Positions 1 through 7,061 of a DNA stretch of 11,170 nt are shown piece after piece; the stretch's first letter is position 1, and the number at the start of each line of letters is the position of its first letter. The notes beneath the pieces are model-generated. The model was not told the origin of the DNA. It did no database searches and was given only the letters and a program-made list of their open reading frames with translations. The position numbers and the translations under genes were made by a program. The stretch covers positions 1 through 11,170 of the forward strand of contig JACZYS010000064.1 in assembly GCA_022570975.1 (NCBI GenBank), given 5' to 3'. The DNA comes from Candidatus Zixiibacteriota bacterium. Its GTDB lineage: Bacteria > Zixibacteria > MSB-5A5 > GN15 > FEB-12.

Positions 1-17
1 TTCCTACGAGGTAGGAA
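1..17. repeat. Short perfect inverted repeat at the window edge
   Basis: TTCCTAC-GAG-GTAGGAA is a perfect palindrome with 7-base arms and a 3-base loop. No gene lies next to it inside the window, so a role as operator, hairpin or repeat end cannot be decided. Confidence 0.4.
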
Positions 18-381
18 TACTGAGCAAGCCTTGGCTCAAATATTTGTTTTAAAATCATATCGTATCGGAAGGTAATTTACTTTTATTATTGTTCGGCACA
101 ATACCAAAATAGTAAACTTCTCCAACAAAACCAGAAGAAAATCAGAATTTTATGACCCTTAATGCTATGCTCATTTAAATACGGATTGTAGCGCCGCACC
201 ACTATGAGCTTGTTCCTTGGGAACTCTCCAAACTCCAATTCTGCAGTCAGGGCCCCAAAGGAATGTCTACGACACAAGCCCTAACCCGCACCATCCTTCG
301 GAGGGCCCCGCTTTCAGCGGGACAACTTCATTAACAGACGAGGGATTTCCCTTACGGGAAACGGTTTTCAAGACCGCCGTT
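1..381. other. Non-coding, structured left-end region
   Basis: No convincing gene is seen here. Open frames on either strand have no family resemblance and no ribosome binding site. Positions 60-180 are AT-rich, while about 240-330 is GC-rich and holds short hairpins, including CCCGCT-TTC-AGCGGG at 307-321 with a perfect 6-bp stem. Neither strand has a T-run after that stem, so it is not a standard intrinsic terminator. The last ~45 bases are a tRNA-Ser remnant. The region ends abruptly at about 381, where thiolase coding sequence begins in mid-domain. It may be a dispersed intergenic repeat or a sequence wrongly joined to the thiolase. Confidence 0.5.
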
Positions 382-382
382 G
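338..382 (-). pseudogene. tRNA-Ser(UGA) fragment (anticodon arm plus variable arm)
   Basis: Read on the minus strand, positions 379-361 give an anticodon arm: stem GCGGT, loop CTTGAAA, stem ACCGT, so the anticodon is TGA and the identity serine. A long variable arm follows (TTTCCC-GTAA-GGGAAA), as expected of a class II tRNA, and then CCCTCGT, the usual lead into the T stem. The T loop consensus GTTCGAAT is not found; the sequence turns to GTTAATG. On the 5' side the D arm and acceptor strand are missing, because thiolase codons take over at about 382. It is therefore a remnant that cannot make a tRNA. It could be a scar of integration or deletion at a tRNA gene, or the end of a misjoined contig. 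Confidence 0.55.
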
Positions 383-609
383 CTTTTGCTGCTCAGGCAC
401 TTGCCGATGGCAAAGGTCTCAGCTGGGATTGGGATAGAGTAAATGTGAATGGCGGTGCGGTTGCACTCGGCCATCCAATAGGAGCATCCGGTGCCAGAAT
501 ACTTGCGACTCTTATATATGCTCTCAAAGACAGAGGTCTCAAAACCGGAATGGCAACTCTCTGCCTTGGCGGCGGAAACGCTGTTGCTTTGGCAATCGAG
601 ATTGTTTAG
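382..609 (+). pseudogene. Acetyl-CoA acetyltransferase (thiolase), C-terminal 75 residues only
   Basis: This is the end of a thiolase, which condenses two acyl-CoAs or cleaves 3-ketoacyl-CoA. The sequence shows AFAAQALADGKGL, then the catalytic-His motif NGGAVALGHPIGASGAR (His codon 472-474), and the catalytic-Cys motif CLGGG (Cys codon 562-564). The family is about 390 residues long, so only the last fifth is present; the first catalytic Cys and the nucleophile domain are missing. The frame is open back to an ATG at 217, but residues before about 381 do not resemble a thiolase and translate the antisense of a tRNA-Ser remnant. The family normally has Asn-Glu before AFAAQ; here it is replaced by Ala-Val, which marks the break. 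The gene leads directly into the 3-hydroxyacyl-CoA dehydrogenase, matching a beta-oxidation operon. The family assignment is secure; whether the break is biological is not. Confidence 0.85.
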
Positions 610-638
610 TGTGCTGCAACGGGAGATAATTAATTGTA

Positions 639-1496
639 ATGACTAATATAAAAAATGTGACTGTAGTAGGGAGCGGAACAATGGGCAATGGTATTGCCCA
701 GGTTTTTGCTCAATCCGGATTTCAGGTAAACCTGATTGATATTAAGCAGGAGTTTCTTGATGAAGCAGTTGCCAATATCGGTAAGTCATTGGACCGGCTG
801 ATAAAGAAAGAAAAAATTTCTGAATCTGACAAAGAGACGGTCCTTGGCGCCATCTCAACTGCAACCGAGTTAAAGTCCGCTTCGGTATCACAGCTTGTTA
901 TTGAGGCAGTAACTGAGAATCTTGGTGTAAAAGAAAAGATTTTTGGCGACCTTGAAGAAATTTGTGGTCCAGAAACAATTTTTGCTTCAAATACTTCTTC
1001 TCTTCCCATTACCAAGCTTGCATCTTCTACAAAGAGAGCAGACAAATTTATCGGAATGCATTTCATGAACCCGGTTCCAATTATGAAATTGATTGAGCTG
1101 ATCAGGGGGATAGCAACTTCCGATGAAACATATGGCATTATAAAAGAACTGTCTGAAAAACTCGGTAAAACACCGGTTGAAGTTAACGACTATCCCGGAT
1201 TTGTAGCTAACAGGATTTTAATGCCAATGATTAACGAGGCGATATATGCTAACATGGAAGGTGTAGCTACCGTTGAGGCAATAGATAACGTCATGAAACT
1301 GGGCATGGCCCATCCGATGGGGCCGCTGGCACTGGCTGATTTTATAGGACTGGATGTCTGTCTGTTTATACTGGAAGTTATGCATGAAGGACTGGGTGAT
1401 CCAAAATACAGACCCTGTCCGTTGCTTAAGAAAATGGTTCAGGCCGGATACCTTGGTAGAAAATCAGGCCGCGGATTTTACGAATATAATTCTTAA
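639..1496 (+). CDS. hbd: 3-hydroxybutyryl-CoA dehydrogenase
   Basis: Cytoplasmic NAD(P)-dependent oxidoreductase that interconverts (S)-3-hydroxyacyl-CoA and 3-ketoacyl-CoA. At 285 residues it is full length for the single-domain bacterial family. The N-terminal Rossmann fold shows GSGTMGNGIAQ at residues 11-21, with an acidic residue after the second strand (DI, 34-35). Active-site residues expected in the family are visible: Ser120 in SNTSS, His141 in GMHFMNP, Glu153 in LIELIRG and Asn191 in PGFVANRI. The C-terminal helical domain ends with GYLGRKSGRGFYEY. The ATG lies 30 bases after the thiolase stop, with GGAG at 622-625, a slightly long spacing. Position between thiolase and two acyl-CoA dehydrogenases fits beta-oxidation or a butyryl-CoA-forming route; the direction cannot be read from the sequence. 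Confidence 0.95.
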   Translation: MTNIKNVTVVGSGTMGNGIAQVFAQSGFQVNLIDIKQEFLDEAVANIGKSLDRLIKKEKISESDKETVLGAISTATELKSASVSQLVIEAVTENLGVKEKIFGDLEEICGPETIFASNTSSLPITKLASSTKRADKFIGMHFMNPVPIMKLIELIRGIATSDETYGIIKELSEKLGKTPVEVNDYPGFVANRILMPMINEAIYANMEGVATVEAIDNVMKLGMAHPMGPLALADFIGLDVCLFILEVMHEGLGDPKYRPCPLLKKMVQAGYLGRKSGRGFYEYNS

Positions 1497-1507
1497 GGAG
1501 AAAGAAA

Positions 1508-2650
1508 GTGGATTTTAAACTTTCTGAAGAAGATATTGAACTAAAAGAGATGGCCAGAGAACTGGCTGAGAAAAAAATATACCCAATAGCCCTGGAAATG
1601 GATGAAAAGGAAGAAACTCCTTTAGCCCTGATTAAAGAATGTGCCGAACTGGGTTATTTTGGTTTCACCGTTCCCGAAGAATATGGCGGGTTGGGCATGA
1701 GCACGACCTGTTTTATGGGTGCGCTGGAAGAAATATGTGCCGCTTCGGCCGGATTTGGAATTATGATTTCGGTCCACAATTCTCTGACCTGTGAGATTCT
1801 CAAGATATTTGGCTCGGAGGAGTTAAAGAAAAAATATCTTCCCCAGATGGCAACCGGTGAAAAAATTGGCGCCTACTGCATTACCGAACCAAACGCCGGA
1901 ACCGATGTAGGTTCGTTGGTCACTGCCGCAACTGATAAAGGTGACAGCTGGGTGATAAACGGTACCAAGTCATATGTCACCAACGCCATGTTTGCCGGAA
2001 TTTTTATTGTCTTTGCCAAAACCCACCCGGAAGAAGGACAAAAAGGAATTTCCTGTTTCATAGTCGATGCTGATTCAGATGGAATTACGCTTGGTAAAGC
2101 TGAAAGAAAATGCGGTATTAAGGCATCGGACACCAGACAAGTTATTTTTGACAATGTTTCTATCCCTAAAGAAAATTTGATTGGCGAAGAAAAAAACGGA
2201 TTCAAAATGGCCTTGACTATATTGAATTCGGGCCGGATCGGGGTTTCTTTTCAGGCCATAGGAATTGCAAAATCCGCTTTAAAAGAAGCTCTTAGTTATT
2301 CCAAAGTGAGAAAACAATTCAACCGTACAATCTCAGAGTTTCAGGCGATTCAGTTTAAACTGGCCGACATGGCAACAAAACTGGATGCGGGAATACTATT
2401 GGCTTACCGTGCGGCCTACCTCAAAGATAGCGGACAACCATTTCACAGGGAAGCATCAATGTCAAAATTGACCTGCTCTGAAATGGTAAACTATGTTTGC
2501 AATGAGGCCGTTCAGATTCATGGCGGATACGGATATATCAAAGAATATCCGGTGGAAAGATATTTCCGCGATGCCCGGGTGACAGAATTGTACGAAGGCA
2601 CATCTGAAGCTCAGAGAATGGTTATTTCAAGAGATATCTTAAAGGAGTAG
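1508..2650 (+). CDS. Acyl-CoA dehydrogenase (short-chain/butyryl-type)
   Basis: FAD flavoenzyme that desaturates acyl-CoA to trans-2-enoyl-CoA, normally passing electrons to ETF. It has 380 residues, the usual length. The N-terminal helical domain, beta domain and C-terminal four-helix domain are all present. Signature 1 appears as YCITEPNAGTDVGS and signature 2 as QIHGGYGYIKEYPVERYFRDA. The expected catalytic base is Glu363 in LYEGTSE, the position used by short- and medium-chain enzymes. It starts at GTG 1508, with AAGGAG at 1495-1500 overlapping the upstream stop codon, so translation is probably coupled to hbd. Its resemblance is to butyryl/short-chain dehydrogenases; exact chain-length preference cannot be assigned. 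No etfAB is in the window. Confidence 0.93.
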   Translation: MDFKLSEEDIELKEMARELAEKKIYPIALEMDEKEETPLALIKECAELGYFGFTVPEEYGGLGMSTTCFMGALEEICAASAGFGIMISVHNSLTCEILKIFGSEELKKKYLPQMATGEKIGAYCITEPNAGTDVGSLVTAATDKGDSWVINGTKSYVTNAMFAGIFIVFAKTHPEEGQKGISCFIVDADSDGITLGKAERKCGIKASDTRQVIFDNVSIPKENLIGEEKNGFKMALTILNSGRIGVSFQAIGIAKSALKEALSYSKVRKQFNRTISEFQAIQFKLADMATKLDAGILLAYRAAYLKDSGQPFHREASMSKLTCSEMVNYVCNEAVQIHGGYGYIKEYPVERYFRDARVTELYEGTSEAQRMVISRDILKE

Positions 2651-2654
2651 CCGG

Positions 2655-3809
2655 TTGCTTCAAAAAAATCATTTAGTATTCAGAGAAAAAATACGTTCAT
2701 TTATGGAGAAAGAGGTTGCTCCATTGGCCGTTGCTCTTGATTTGGAGCAGAGGTTTCCGGATGAACTAATCAAGCCGCTCACCGATGAAAAACTGATGGG
2801 TATGCTTATCTCCGAAGAATATGGGGGCAGTCCAATTGACACCATTTCATATTCAATAGTTATTGAAGAAGCATCGCGCGTCTGTGGATCAACCGGAATA
2901 ACACTTGCGGCCCATAATTCACTTGGTTGCTATCCGATAATCAGGTTTGGCAGCGATGAACAAAAAAAGAAATATCTTCCCAGAGCTGCACAGGGGGAGC
3001 TGATTGCGTTTGCTTTAAGTGAACCGGACGCCGGGTCAGATGCCGGAAGTACGAGAACATATGCCAAGAAAGAAAATGACCACTGGTTGATAAACGGAAG
3101 CAAGTGCTGGATAACTTCCGGCACCAAAGCCTTCGCCTCTATTGCTTCGGCAAAAACTTCAAAAAATCCAAATGAAAGGGCCATTACCTGTTTTATTCTG
3201 GAAAAAGAATGGAAGGGGTATGCTACCGGCAAAAAAGAAAACAAACTTGGTCTTCGCGGTTCAGATACCGCTTTCTTACATTTTGATGACCTCAAAGTTC
3301 CTGTTGAAAACCAGTTGGGCGATGTTGGCGAAGGCTTTAAGCAGATGCTAATTACTTTGGATGGCGGAAGAATATCAATTGCCGCTATGGCCCTGGGGCT
3401 GGGACAGGGAGCCTATGAATGTGCCCTTAAATATGCCGCAGAACGTAAACAATTTGGGAAACCGATATCTTCCAATCAGGCAATACAGCACAAACTGGCT
3501 GATATGGCAACCTCGCTTGAGGCCTCCCGACTTTTAATATATGAAGCATCCCGTATGAAAGATGCCGGCCAGAAATTTGGTCACTATTCGGCAATGGCAA
3601 AGCTTTTTGCTTCTGAAGCGGCAACCAAAGTATGTGCTACGGCCATTGGAATTTTGGGAGCGGTTGGTTTTGAAACCGGAAAGTATCCACCGGAAAGAAT
3701 GTGGCGCGATGTCAAACTCTGTGAAATTGGCGAGGGAACATCGGAGATTCAGAGATTAATAATCGCCAGAGAAGCTTTGAAGCGAGTTGAAGCGAACGAG
3801 CCGCTTTAA
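2655..3809 (+). CDS. Acyl-CoA dehydrogenase (second paralogue)
   Basis: A second, complete acyl-CoA dehydrogenase of 384 residues, clearly related to the preceding one but diverged. Signature 1 reads FALSEPDAGSDAGST, and the C-terminal part has GAVGFETGKYPPERMWRDVK followed by GEGTSEIQR with the expected catalytic Glu360. The start is TTG 2655, chosen because AAGGAG ends the upstream gene (2642-2647), 7 bases before this codon, and because the N-terminus then matches the family's beginning. Four bases separate it from the upstream stop, so the two are co-translated. Two tandem dehydrogenases suggest a split of substrate range (chain length or branched acyl-CoAs from amino acids), which is inference. 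It is the last gene of this operon; no terminator-like hairpin follows. Confidence 0.93.
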   Translation: MLQKNHLVFREKIRSFMEKEVAPLAVALDLEQRFPDELIKPLTDEKLMGMLISEEYGGSPIDTISYSIVIEEASRVCGSTGITLAAHNSLGCYPIIRFGSDEQKKKYLPRAAQGELIAFALSEPDAGSDAGSTRTYAKKENDHWLINGSKCWITSGTKAFASIASAKTSKNPNERAITCFILEKEWKGYATGKKENKLGLRGSDTAFLHFDDLKVPVENQLGDVGEGFKQMLITLDGGRISIAAMALGLGQGAYECALKYAAERKQFGKPISSNQAIQHKLADMATSLEASRLLIYEASRMKDAGQKFGHYSAMAKLFASEAATKVCATAIGILGAVGFETGKYPPERMWRDVKLCEIGEGTSEIQRLIIAREALKRVEANEPL

Positions 3810-3870
3810 GATTTATAGATATTTTCATTTGTGTTGAGGTGAGACGGGTGATATACTTATATAAAGGAAT

Positions 3871-4491
3871 ATGAATATTATGAATATGCAGGCAAGTGCT
3901 ATAAACATTTATTCGGTAATTAAACCGCGTTCTATTTTGGCCGAGCTTCCGGTACTGCTAAGTTTCAATCTGCTTCTGGTTGCTACCTCTTATATCTCAA
4001 TAGACCTTCCGTTTTCACCGGTTCCTATTACCGGACAGACTTTTGGAGTGCTTTTGATTGGTATGCTGCTTGGAAAAGTACGGGGTACGGCAGTGGTGAT
4101 GGCCTATTTGCTTGAAGGGATAGCCGGATTACCGGTATTTGCCGGTGGGCAGGCGGGGATAGTTGCTCTGGTAGGACCGACAGGTGGATATCTGATTGGT
4201 TTCCTTGTGGCCGCATATTGCGTGGGAGCATTGGCTGATAAACAGTTTGACCGGAGTTATTTGAAGTCTGTTCTTGCCATGACTTTAGGAACTGGAATAA
4301 TTTTCTTTTTTGGATTATTAGGACTGAGCAGGTTTGGTCTGGCATCAAATCTGACAGTGCTACTCGATCTTGGCTTCATCCCGTTTATTCCCGGTGCGAT
4401 ACTCAAAATTGGGCTGGCATCGGTGATTTTGCCTTCCATCTGGAAGAAAATTGGCAAGACGACATATTCTGACAACGAATTTAATTCATAA
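3871..4491 (+). CDS. bioY: Biotin transporter BioY (ECF S-component)
   Basis: Integral membrane substrate-binding subunit for biotin uptake. The protein is about 200 residues, mostly hydrophobic, with roughly six membrane segments. The BioY hallmark SPVPITGQTFGVLLIG is at residues 49-64, followed by the GPTGGYLIGF motif and the conserved late FIPFIPGAILKIGLA segment. Start choice is uncertain: AAAGGA at 3863-3868 is too close to ATG 3871 but is 11 bases from ATG 3880, which I favour. No EcfA/EcfT partners are next to it, so it may work alone or share an energizing module encoded elsewhere. I saw no clear BirA-type operator in the 61-base upstream gap. Confidence 0.93.
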   Translation: MNIMNMQASAINIYSVIKPRSILAELPVLLSFNLLLVATSYISIDLPFSPVPITGQTFGVLLIGMLLGKVRGTAVVMAYLLEGIAGLPVFAGGQAGIVALVGPTGGYLIGFLVAAYCVGALADKQFDRSYLKSVLAMTLGTGIIFFFGLLGLSRFGLASNLTVLLDLGFIPFIPGAILKIGLASVILPSIWKKIGKTTYSDNEFNS

Positions 4492-4529
4492 GTCTTTATC
4501 CAAAAGATATTTATAAGCAAATCTTATTA

Positions 4530-4558
4530 TAGACTTTTTCACTTTTGTTGCGTATATT
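4530..4558 (+). promoter_or_regulatory. Possible promoter upstream of ilvE (distal)
   Basis: TAGACT (4530-4535) and TATATT (4553-4558) are separated by 17 bases, a normal sigma-70 spacing. It lies in the 186-base gap between bioY and ilvE. This is a match by eye only; the region is AT-rich and chance matches are common. Confidence 0.3.
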
Positions 4559-4613
4559 ATAGTCGTAATCGAATTAGATCGACAATTGTGAATCACCCTG
4601 GTAACTTGAACGT

Positions 4614-4619
4614 TATAAT
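4614..4619 (+). promoter_or_regulatory. Possible -10 box (proximal) for ilvE
   Basis: A perfect TATAAT lies about 60 bases before the ilvE start. No good -35 element stands 16-18 bases upstream; TTGTGA at 4586-4591 is 22 bases away. It would give a leader of roughly 50 bases ending in the GGAGG at 4662-4666. Confidence 0.35.
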
Positions 4620-4677
4620 GGAATAAATTTTATATGGATGTTAGGGGTATTCTTGCGAAATGGAGGATATAAAATAA

Positions 4678-5616
4678 ATGCAAACGACTGAATTTATATG
4701 GATGAATGGTAAGTTAAATAAATGGGAAGATGCAAAAATTCATGTTCTTTCACATGTTGTCCATTATGGCTCTTCCGTTTTTGAAGGATTAAGAGTTTAC
4801 AAAACGGCAAACGGTCCGGCTGCCTTTAGACTACAAGACCATACCGACCGGTTATTTAATTCAGCCAAACTATACCGAATGAAAATTCCTTTTACTAAAG
4901 ATGAAATAAACGAAGCCTGTCTTAATCTGGTCGGCGCCAAAGGTCTGGACGAATGCTATATCCGCCCGATAGTTTATCGTGGATACAGTTCGCTCGGCGT
5001 TGATCCTACTGATTGCCCTATTGATGTTGCTATCGCCGTCTGGCCATGGGGGAAATATTTGGGCGAAGGTGCTCTTGAAAACGGCGTATCGGCCGGAGTG
5101 TCATCATGGAACCGTATTGCTCCCAATACAATGCCGGCGATGGCCAAAGCCGGTGCCAATTACATGAACTCTCAGTTGATTAAAATGGAAGCTCTGGCAC
5201 ACGGCTATTCCGAGGGAATAGCTCTGGATATATTTGGACATGTATCAGAAGGCTCAGGTGAGAATATTTTTATGGTCAGAAAAGGTGTTCTGGTCACACC
5301 AACATTTGCGGCCTCAATTTTGCCCGGAATCACACGTAACTCTGTTATCAGGATGGCCGAAGATATGGGGCTGAAAGTTATTGAAAGAAATGTGCCTCGC
5401 GAGTCTCTATATCTGGCTGACGAAGTTTTCTTCACCGGCTCGGCTGCAGAAATCACACCAATTTCTAATATAGACAATATTAAAATTGGTAATGGCAAAT
5501 GCGGACCTATTACAAGACAACTGCAGGATGCATTTTTTGATATAGTCCTGGGCAAAGGCGAAGATAAATTCAACTGGCTTACTCCCATTCCCAAATACAA
5601 GGGAGTTCCGGTTTAG
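4678..5616 (+). CDS. ilvE: Branched-chain amino acid aminotransferase
   Basis: PLP-dependent fold-type IV transaminase that makes or degrades Leu, Ile and Val using glutamate/2-oxoglutarate, in the cytoplasm. At 312 residues it is full length. It follows the E. coli IlvE pattern closely: HYGSSVFEGLR early, YIRPIVYRG, SSWNRIAPNTMPAMAKAGANY with the PLP lysine at Lys157, then EGIALDIFGHVSEGSGENIF, and LPGITRNSVI. The late segments SLYLADEVFFTGSAAEITP and GPITRQLQ complete the active-site wall. GGAGG at 4662-4666 precedes ATG 4678 by 11 bases. The stop codon overlaps the start of the rpiB-type gene by one base. A D-amino acid or 4-amino-4-deoxychorismate enzyme is less likely given this match. 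Confidence 0.95.
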   Translation: MQTTEFIWMNGKLNKWEDAKIHVLSHVVHYGSSVFEGLRVYKTANGPAAFRLQDHTDRLFNSAKLYRMKIPFTKDEINEACLNLVGAKGLDECYIRPIVYRGYSSLGVDPTDCPIDVAIAVWPWGKYLGEGALENGVSAGVSSWNRIAPNTMPAMAKAGANYMNSQLIKMEALAHGYSEGIALDIFGHVSEGSGENIFMVRKGVLVTPTFAASILPGITRNSVIRMAEDMGLKVIERNVPRESLYLADEVFFTGSAAEITPISNIDNIKIGNGKCGPITRQLQDAFFDIVLGKGEDKFNWLTPIPKYKGVPV

Positions 5617-6056
5617 TGCATATTGCCGTTGCAGCTGACCATAAAGGGCTGGAATTTAAGCAAAAAGTAATAGAGATTCTCAAATCTCTTGGGAATGAAA
5701 TTACTGATTTTGGAACCAACACAACCGAATCGGTTGACTATCCGGATTTTGGCTTAAAAGTAGCCGAAGCTGTGCGTGACGGAAAAGCAGATTTTGGTAT
5801 TACCGTTTGCTGGACCGGCAACGGTATGAATATGGTCGCCAACAAAGTCAAAGGCATCCGGGCCGGCCTGGCCCTCAATACCGAAATGGCACATATGACC
5901 CGGCTTCATAACGATGCCAATATTTTGACCCTTTCCCAAAAATATACTCCCGAAAATGAGCTTGAAGATATAGTCAAAATTTTTCTCTCCACAAAATTCG
6001 AAGGCGGACGACACGCAGCCCGCATCCAAAAAATCACCGATGCCGAGGAGGAATAG
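5616..6056 (+). CDS. rpiB: Ribose-5-phosphate isomerase B family protein
   Basis: RpiB/LacAB-family sugar-phosphate isomerase that interconverts ribose-5-phosphate and ribulose-5-phosphate in the pentose phosphate pathway. It has 146 residues, the usual size. The N-terminus HIAVAADHKG holds the phosphate/substrate Asp-His pair. The expected catalytic Cys65 is in VCWTGNGMN, and His98 sits in RLHNDAN with ANIL following. The Cys is followed by Trp where E. coli RpiB has Gly; CWTG variants occur in the family, so activity is still expected. It starts at GTG 5616, sharing one base with the ilvE stop (TAGTG), with GGGAG at 5601-5605, so it is translationally coupled. Other RpiB-family isomerase activities cannot be ruled out. 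Confidence 0.9.
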   Translation: MHIAVAADHKGLEFKQKVIEILKSLGNEITDFGTNTTESVDYPDFGLKVAEAVRDGKADFGITVCWTGNGMNMVANKVKGIRAGLALNTEMAHMTRLHNDANILTLSQKYTPENELEDIVKIFLSTKFEGGRHAARIQKITDAEEE

Positions 6057-6070
6057 TAAAAAATCAAAAA

Positions 6071-6922
6071 ATGGACAAGAATATGAATGTTGAGCAAATT
6101 GCGCTAAAGGATATTCCAACTGAAGTAATGGAAGGAATCATGTTGGATATTAAGCCTTATATTACACCAATCATATTAGTAAGTGAAAACAACGGAAAAA
6201 TATCTGCTGAATGCATCGGGACTGGAACTTTTGTTGAAAGTAATGGAAAATATGGAATATTGACGGCCCACCATGTTGTTCATAATTCGAGATTCAATAG
6301 TTGTTCGAGCATAGGGTTGTGTATTAAGGATTACGCCAATCCTTATAGTATAAAAAGGGAGGCTATCCAAATAATTGATGTTGGAGTACCAATAACAGAA
6401 AGTAAAGGACCTGATTTGTCAGTAATGTTATTGGACAATATCTTTGCTTCACAAATTAAAGTCTCTATGTCTTTCTGGAATCTAAACCACCATTCACAGT
6501 CAATGGAATCACTCAAAGATTTCACAATAAAAGGTGCATGCAGTCTCTTTGGATTTCCTGAGGAACTGATAGAAACGACAATTGAGAAATCAAAGAACAA
6601 GGAGACCCTAACACCGATTGGACTTTCAGGACTAATAGGAATTGATAAGTATTGGAGAGATAGTGAATTCGATTTTGTAATAGTATCTGTAAGCTATGAC
6701 GAACAAAGTAACTCCCCTAAGTCCTTCGGAGGTGTCAGTGGTGCAGGGCTCTGGCACTTTGACCTCATCCGAGACGTTGAATTTGAAATGAAGCATACGA
6801 GGCCTCTCCTTATTGGTCTTGCATTTTATCAATCTCCAAGAGAAAATGATTTGAGATATCTAACTTGTCACGGGATAGAGAGTATCTACAAAAATGTAGT
6901 AAATGCACTTGATTCATTGTAA
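6071..6922 (+). CDS. Trypsin-like serine peptidase domain protein, stand-alone
   Basis: A 283-residue protein with the landmarks of a chymotrypsin-fold peptidase. GTGTFVESNGKYGILTAHHV (residues 51-69) contains the candidate catalytic His68, GPDLSVML contains candidate Asp115, and GGVSGAGLWH contains candidate Ser223 in the position of GDSGG. No signal peptide, PDZ domain or membrane segment is seen, so it is probably cytoplasmic and not a DegP/HtrA protease. Sampled stretches are 38% GC, slightly below its neighbours. Ribosome-site support is weak: GAGGAGGA at 6045-6052 lies in rpiB, 18 bases from ATG 6071; ATG 6083 is an alternative. The stop overlaps the start of a 38-codon gene. Family assignment rests on motifs; substrate and role are unknown. 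Similar lone peptidases occur in accessory and defence-related loci, but nothing here proves that role. Confidence 0.75.
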   Translation: MDKNMNVEQIALKDIPTEVMEGIMLDIKPYITPIILVSENNGKISAECIGTGTFVESNGKYGILTAHHVVHNSRFNSCSSIGLCIKDYANPYSIKREAIQIIDVGVPITESKGPDLSVMLLDNIFASQIKVSMSFWNLNHHSQSMESLKDFTIKGACSLFGFPEELIETTIEKSKNKETLTPIGLSGLIGIDKYWRDSEFDFVIVSVSYDEQSNSPKSFGGVSGAGLWHFDLIRDVEFEMKHTRPLLIGLAFYQSPRENDLRYLTCHGIESIYKNVVNALDSL

Positions 6923-7038
6923 TGTCTGAGAGAATAAAACGAATATTGATTGGGTTTAAGATTGTGGGAATAATAGCCATGTTGGTTTATCTGACGTTTG
7001 TCTATTTCTATTCCCAAGAATCTAACGTTATATGGTAA
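6922..7038 (+). CDS. Small single-TM protein of 38 residues, coupled to the peptidase gene
   Basis: An ATG overlaps the stop codon of the peptidase gene by one base (TAATG at 6920-6924), typical of translational coupling, and opens a frame of 38 codons. The N-terminus MSERIKRILIGFK is basic, followed by a hydrophobic run from about residue 14 to 30 (IVGIIAMLVYLTFVYFY). A short polar tail, SQESNVIW, completes it. The predicted topology is N-terminus inside with one membrane span and a short outer tail. The composition (charged head, clean TM, tail) is more ordered than expected by chance. I do not recognise a family. It could be a membrane anchor, a target or a regulator of the peptidase, or a small toxin-like protein; these are only possibilities. 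Confidence 0.5.
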   Translation: MSERIKRILIGFKIVGIIAMLVYLTFVYFYSQESNVIW

Positions 7039-7043
7039 TGCTT

Positions 7044-7061
7044 AGTTTTGTAATCAAAACT
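7044..7061. repeat. Perfect AT-rich inverted repeat after the small gene
   Basis: AGTTTTG-TAAT-CAAAACT has 7-base perfect arms and begins six bases after the stop of the 38-codon gene. It lacks a GC-rich stem or T-run, so it is a poor intrinsic terminator. It could be an operator for the downstream exporter. The rest of 7039-7156 shows nothing else recognisable. Confidence 0.4.

Noticed and set aside
86..277. A 63-codon minus-strand open frame.
   Set aside because: No recognisable family, no ribosome site, and it runs through hairpin-rich non-coding DNA; its C-terminal end is an AT-rich hydrophobic read-through.
340..382. A selenocysteine tRNA on the plus strand: a 6-bp stem with tetraloop (TTTCCC-TTAC-GGGAAA) followed by an anticodon loop with TCA.
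   Set aside because: The anticodon stem is only 4 bp this way, with an A:C mismatch at the fifth pair. The reverse strand gives a 5-bp stem, anticodon TGA and a class II variable arm. No acceptor or T arm of a selC follows on the plus strand.
3810..3870. A BirA operator or promoter directly upstream of bioY.
   Set aside because: No pair of GTTAAC-like half-sites with the usual spacing is visible; TTGAGG (3834-3839) and TATATA (3858-3863) are an 18-base-spaced match but overlap the ribosome site region, so support is too thin.
4492..4560. A possible terminator after bioY (AAGAT ... ATCTT with AT-rich sequence).
   Set aside because: The stem is weak, AT-only and interrupted, and no T-run follows in the right place.
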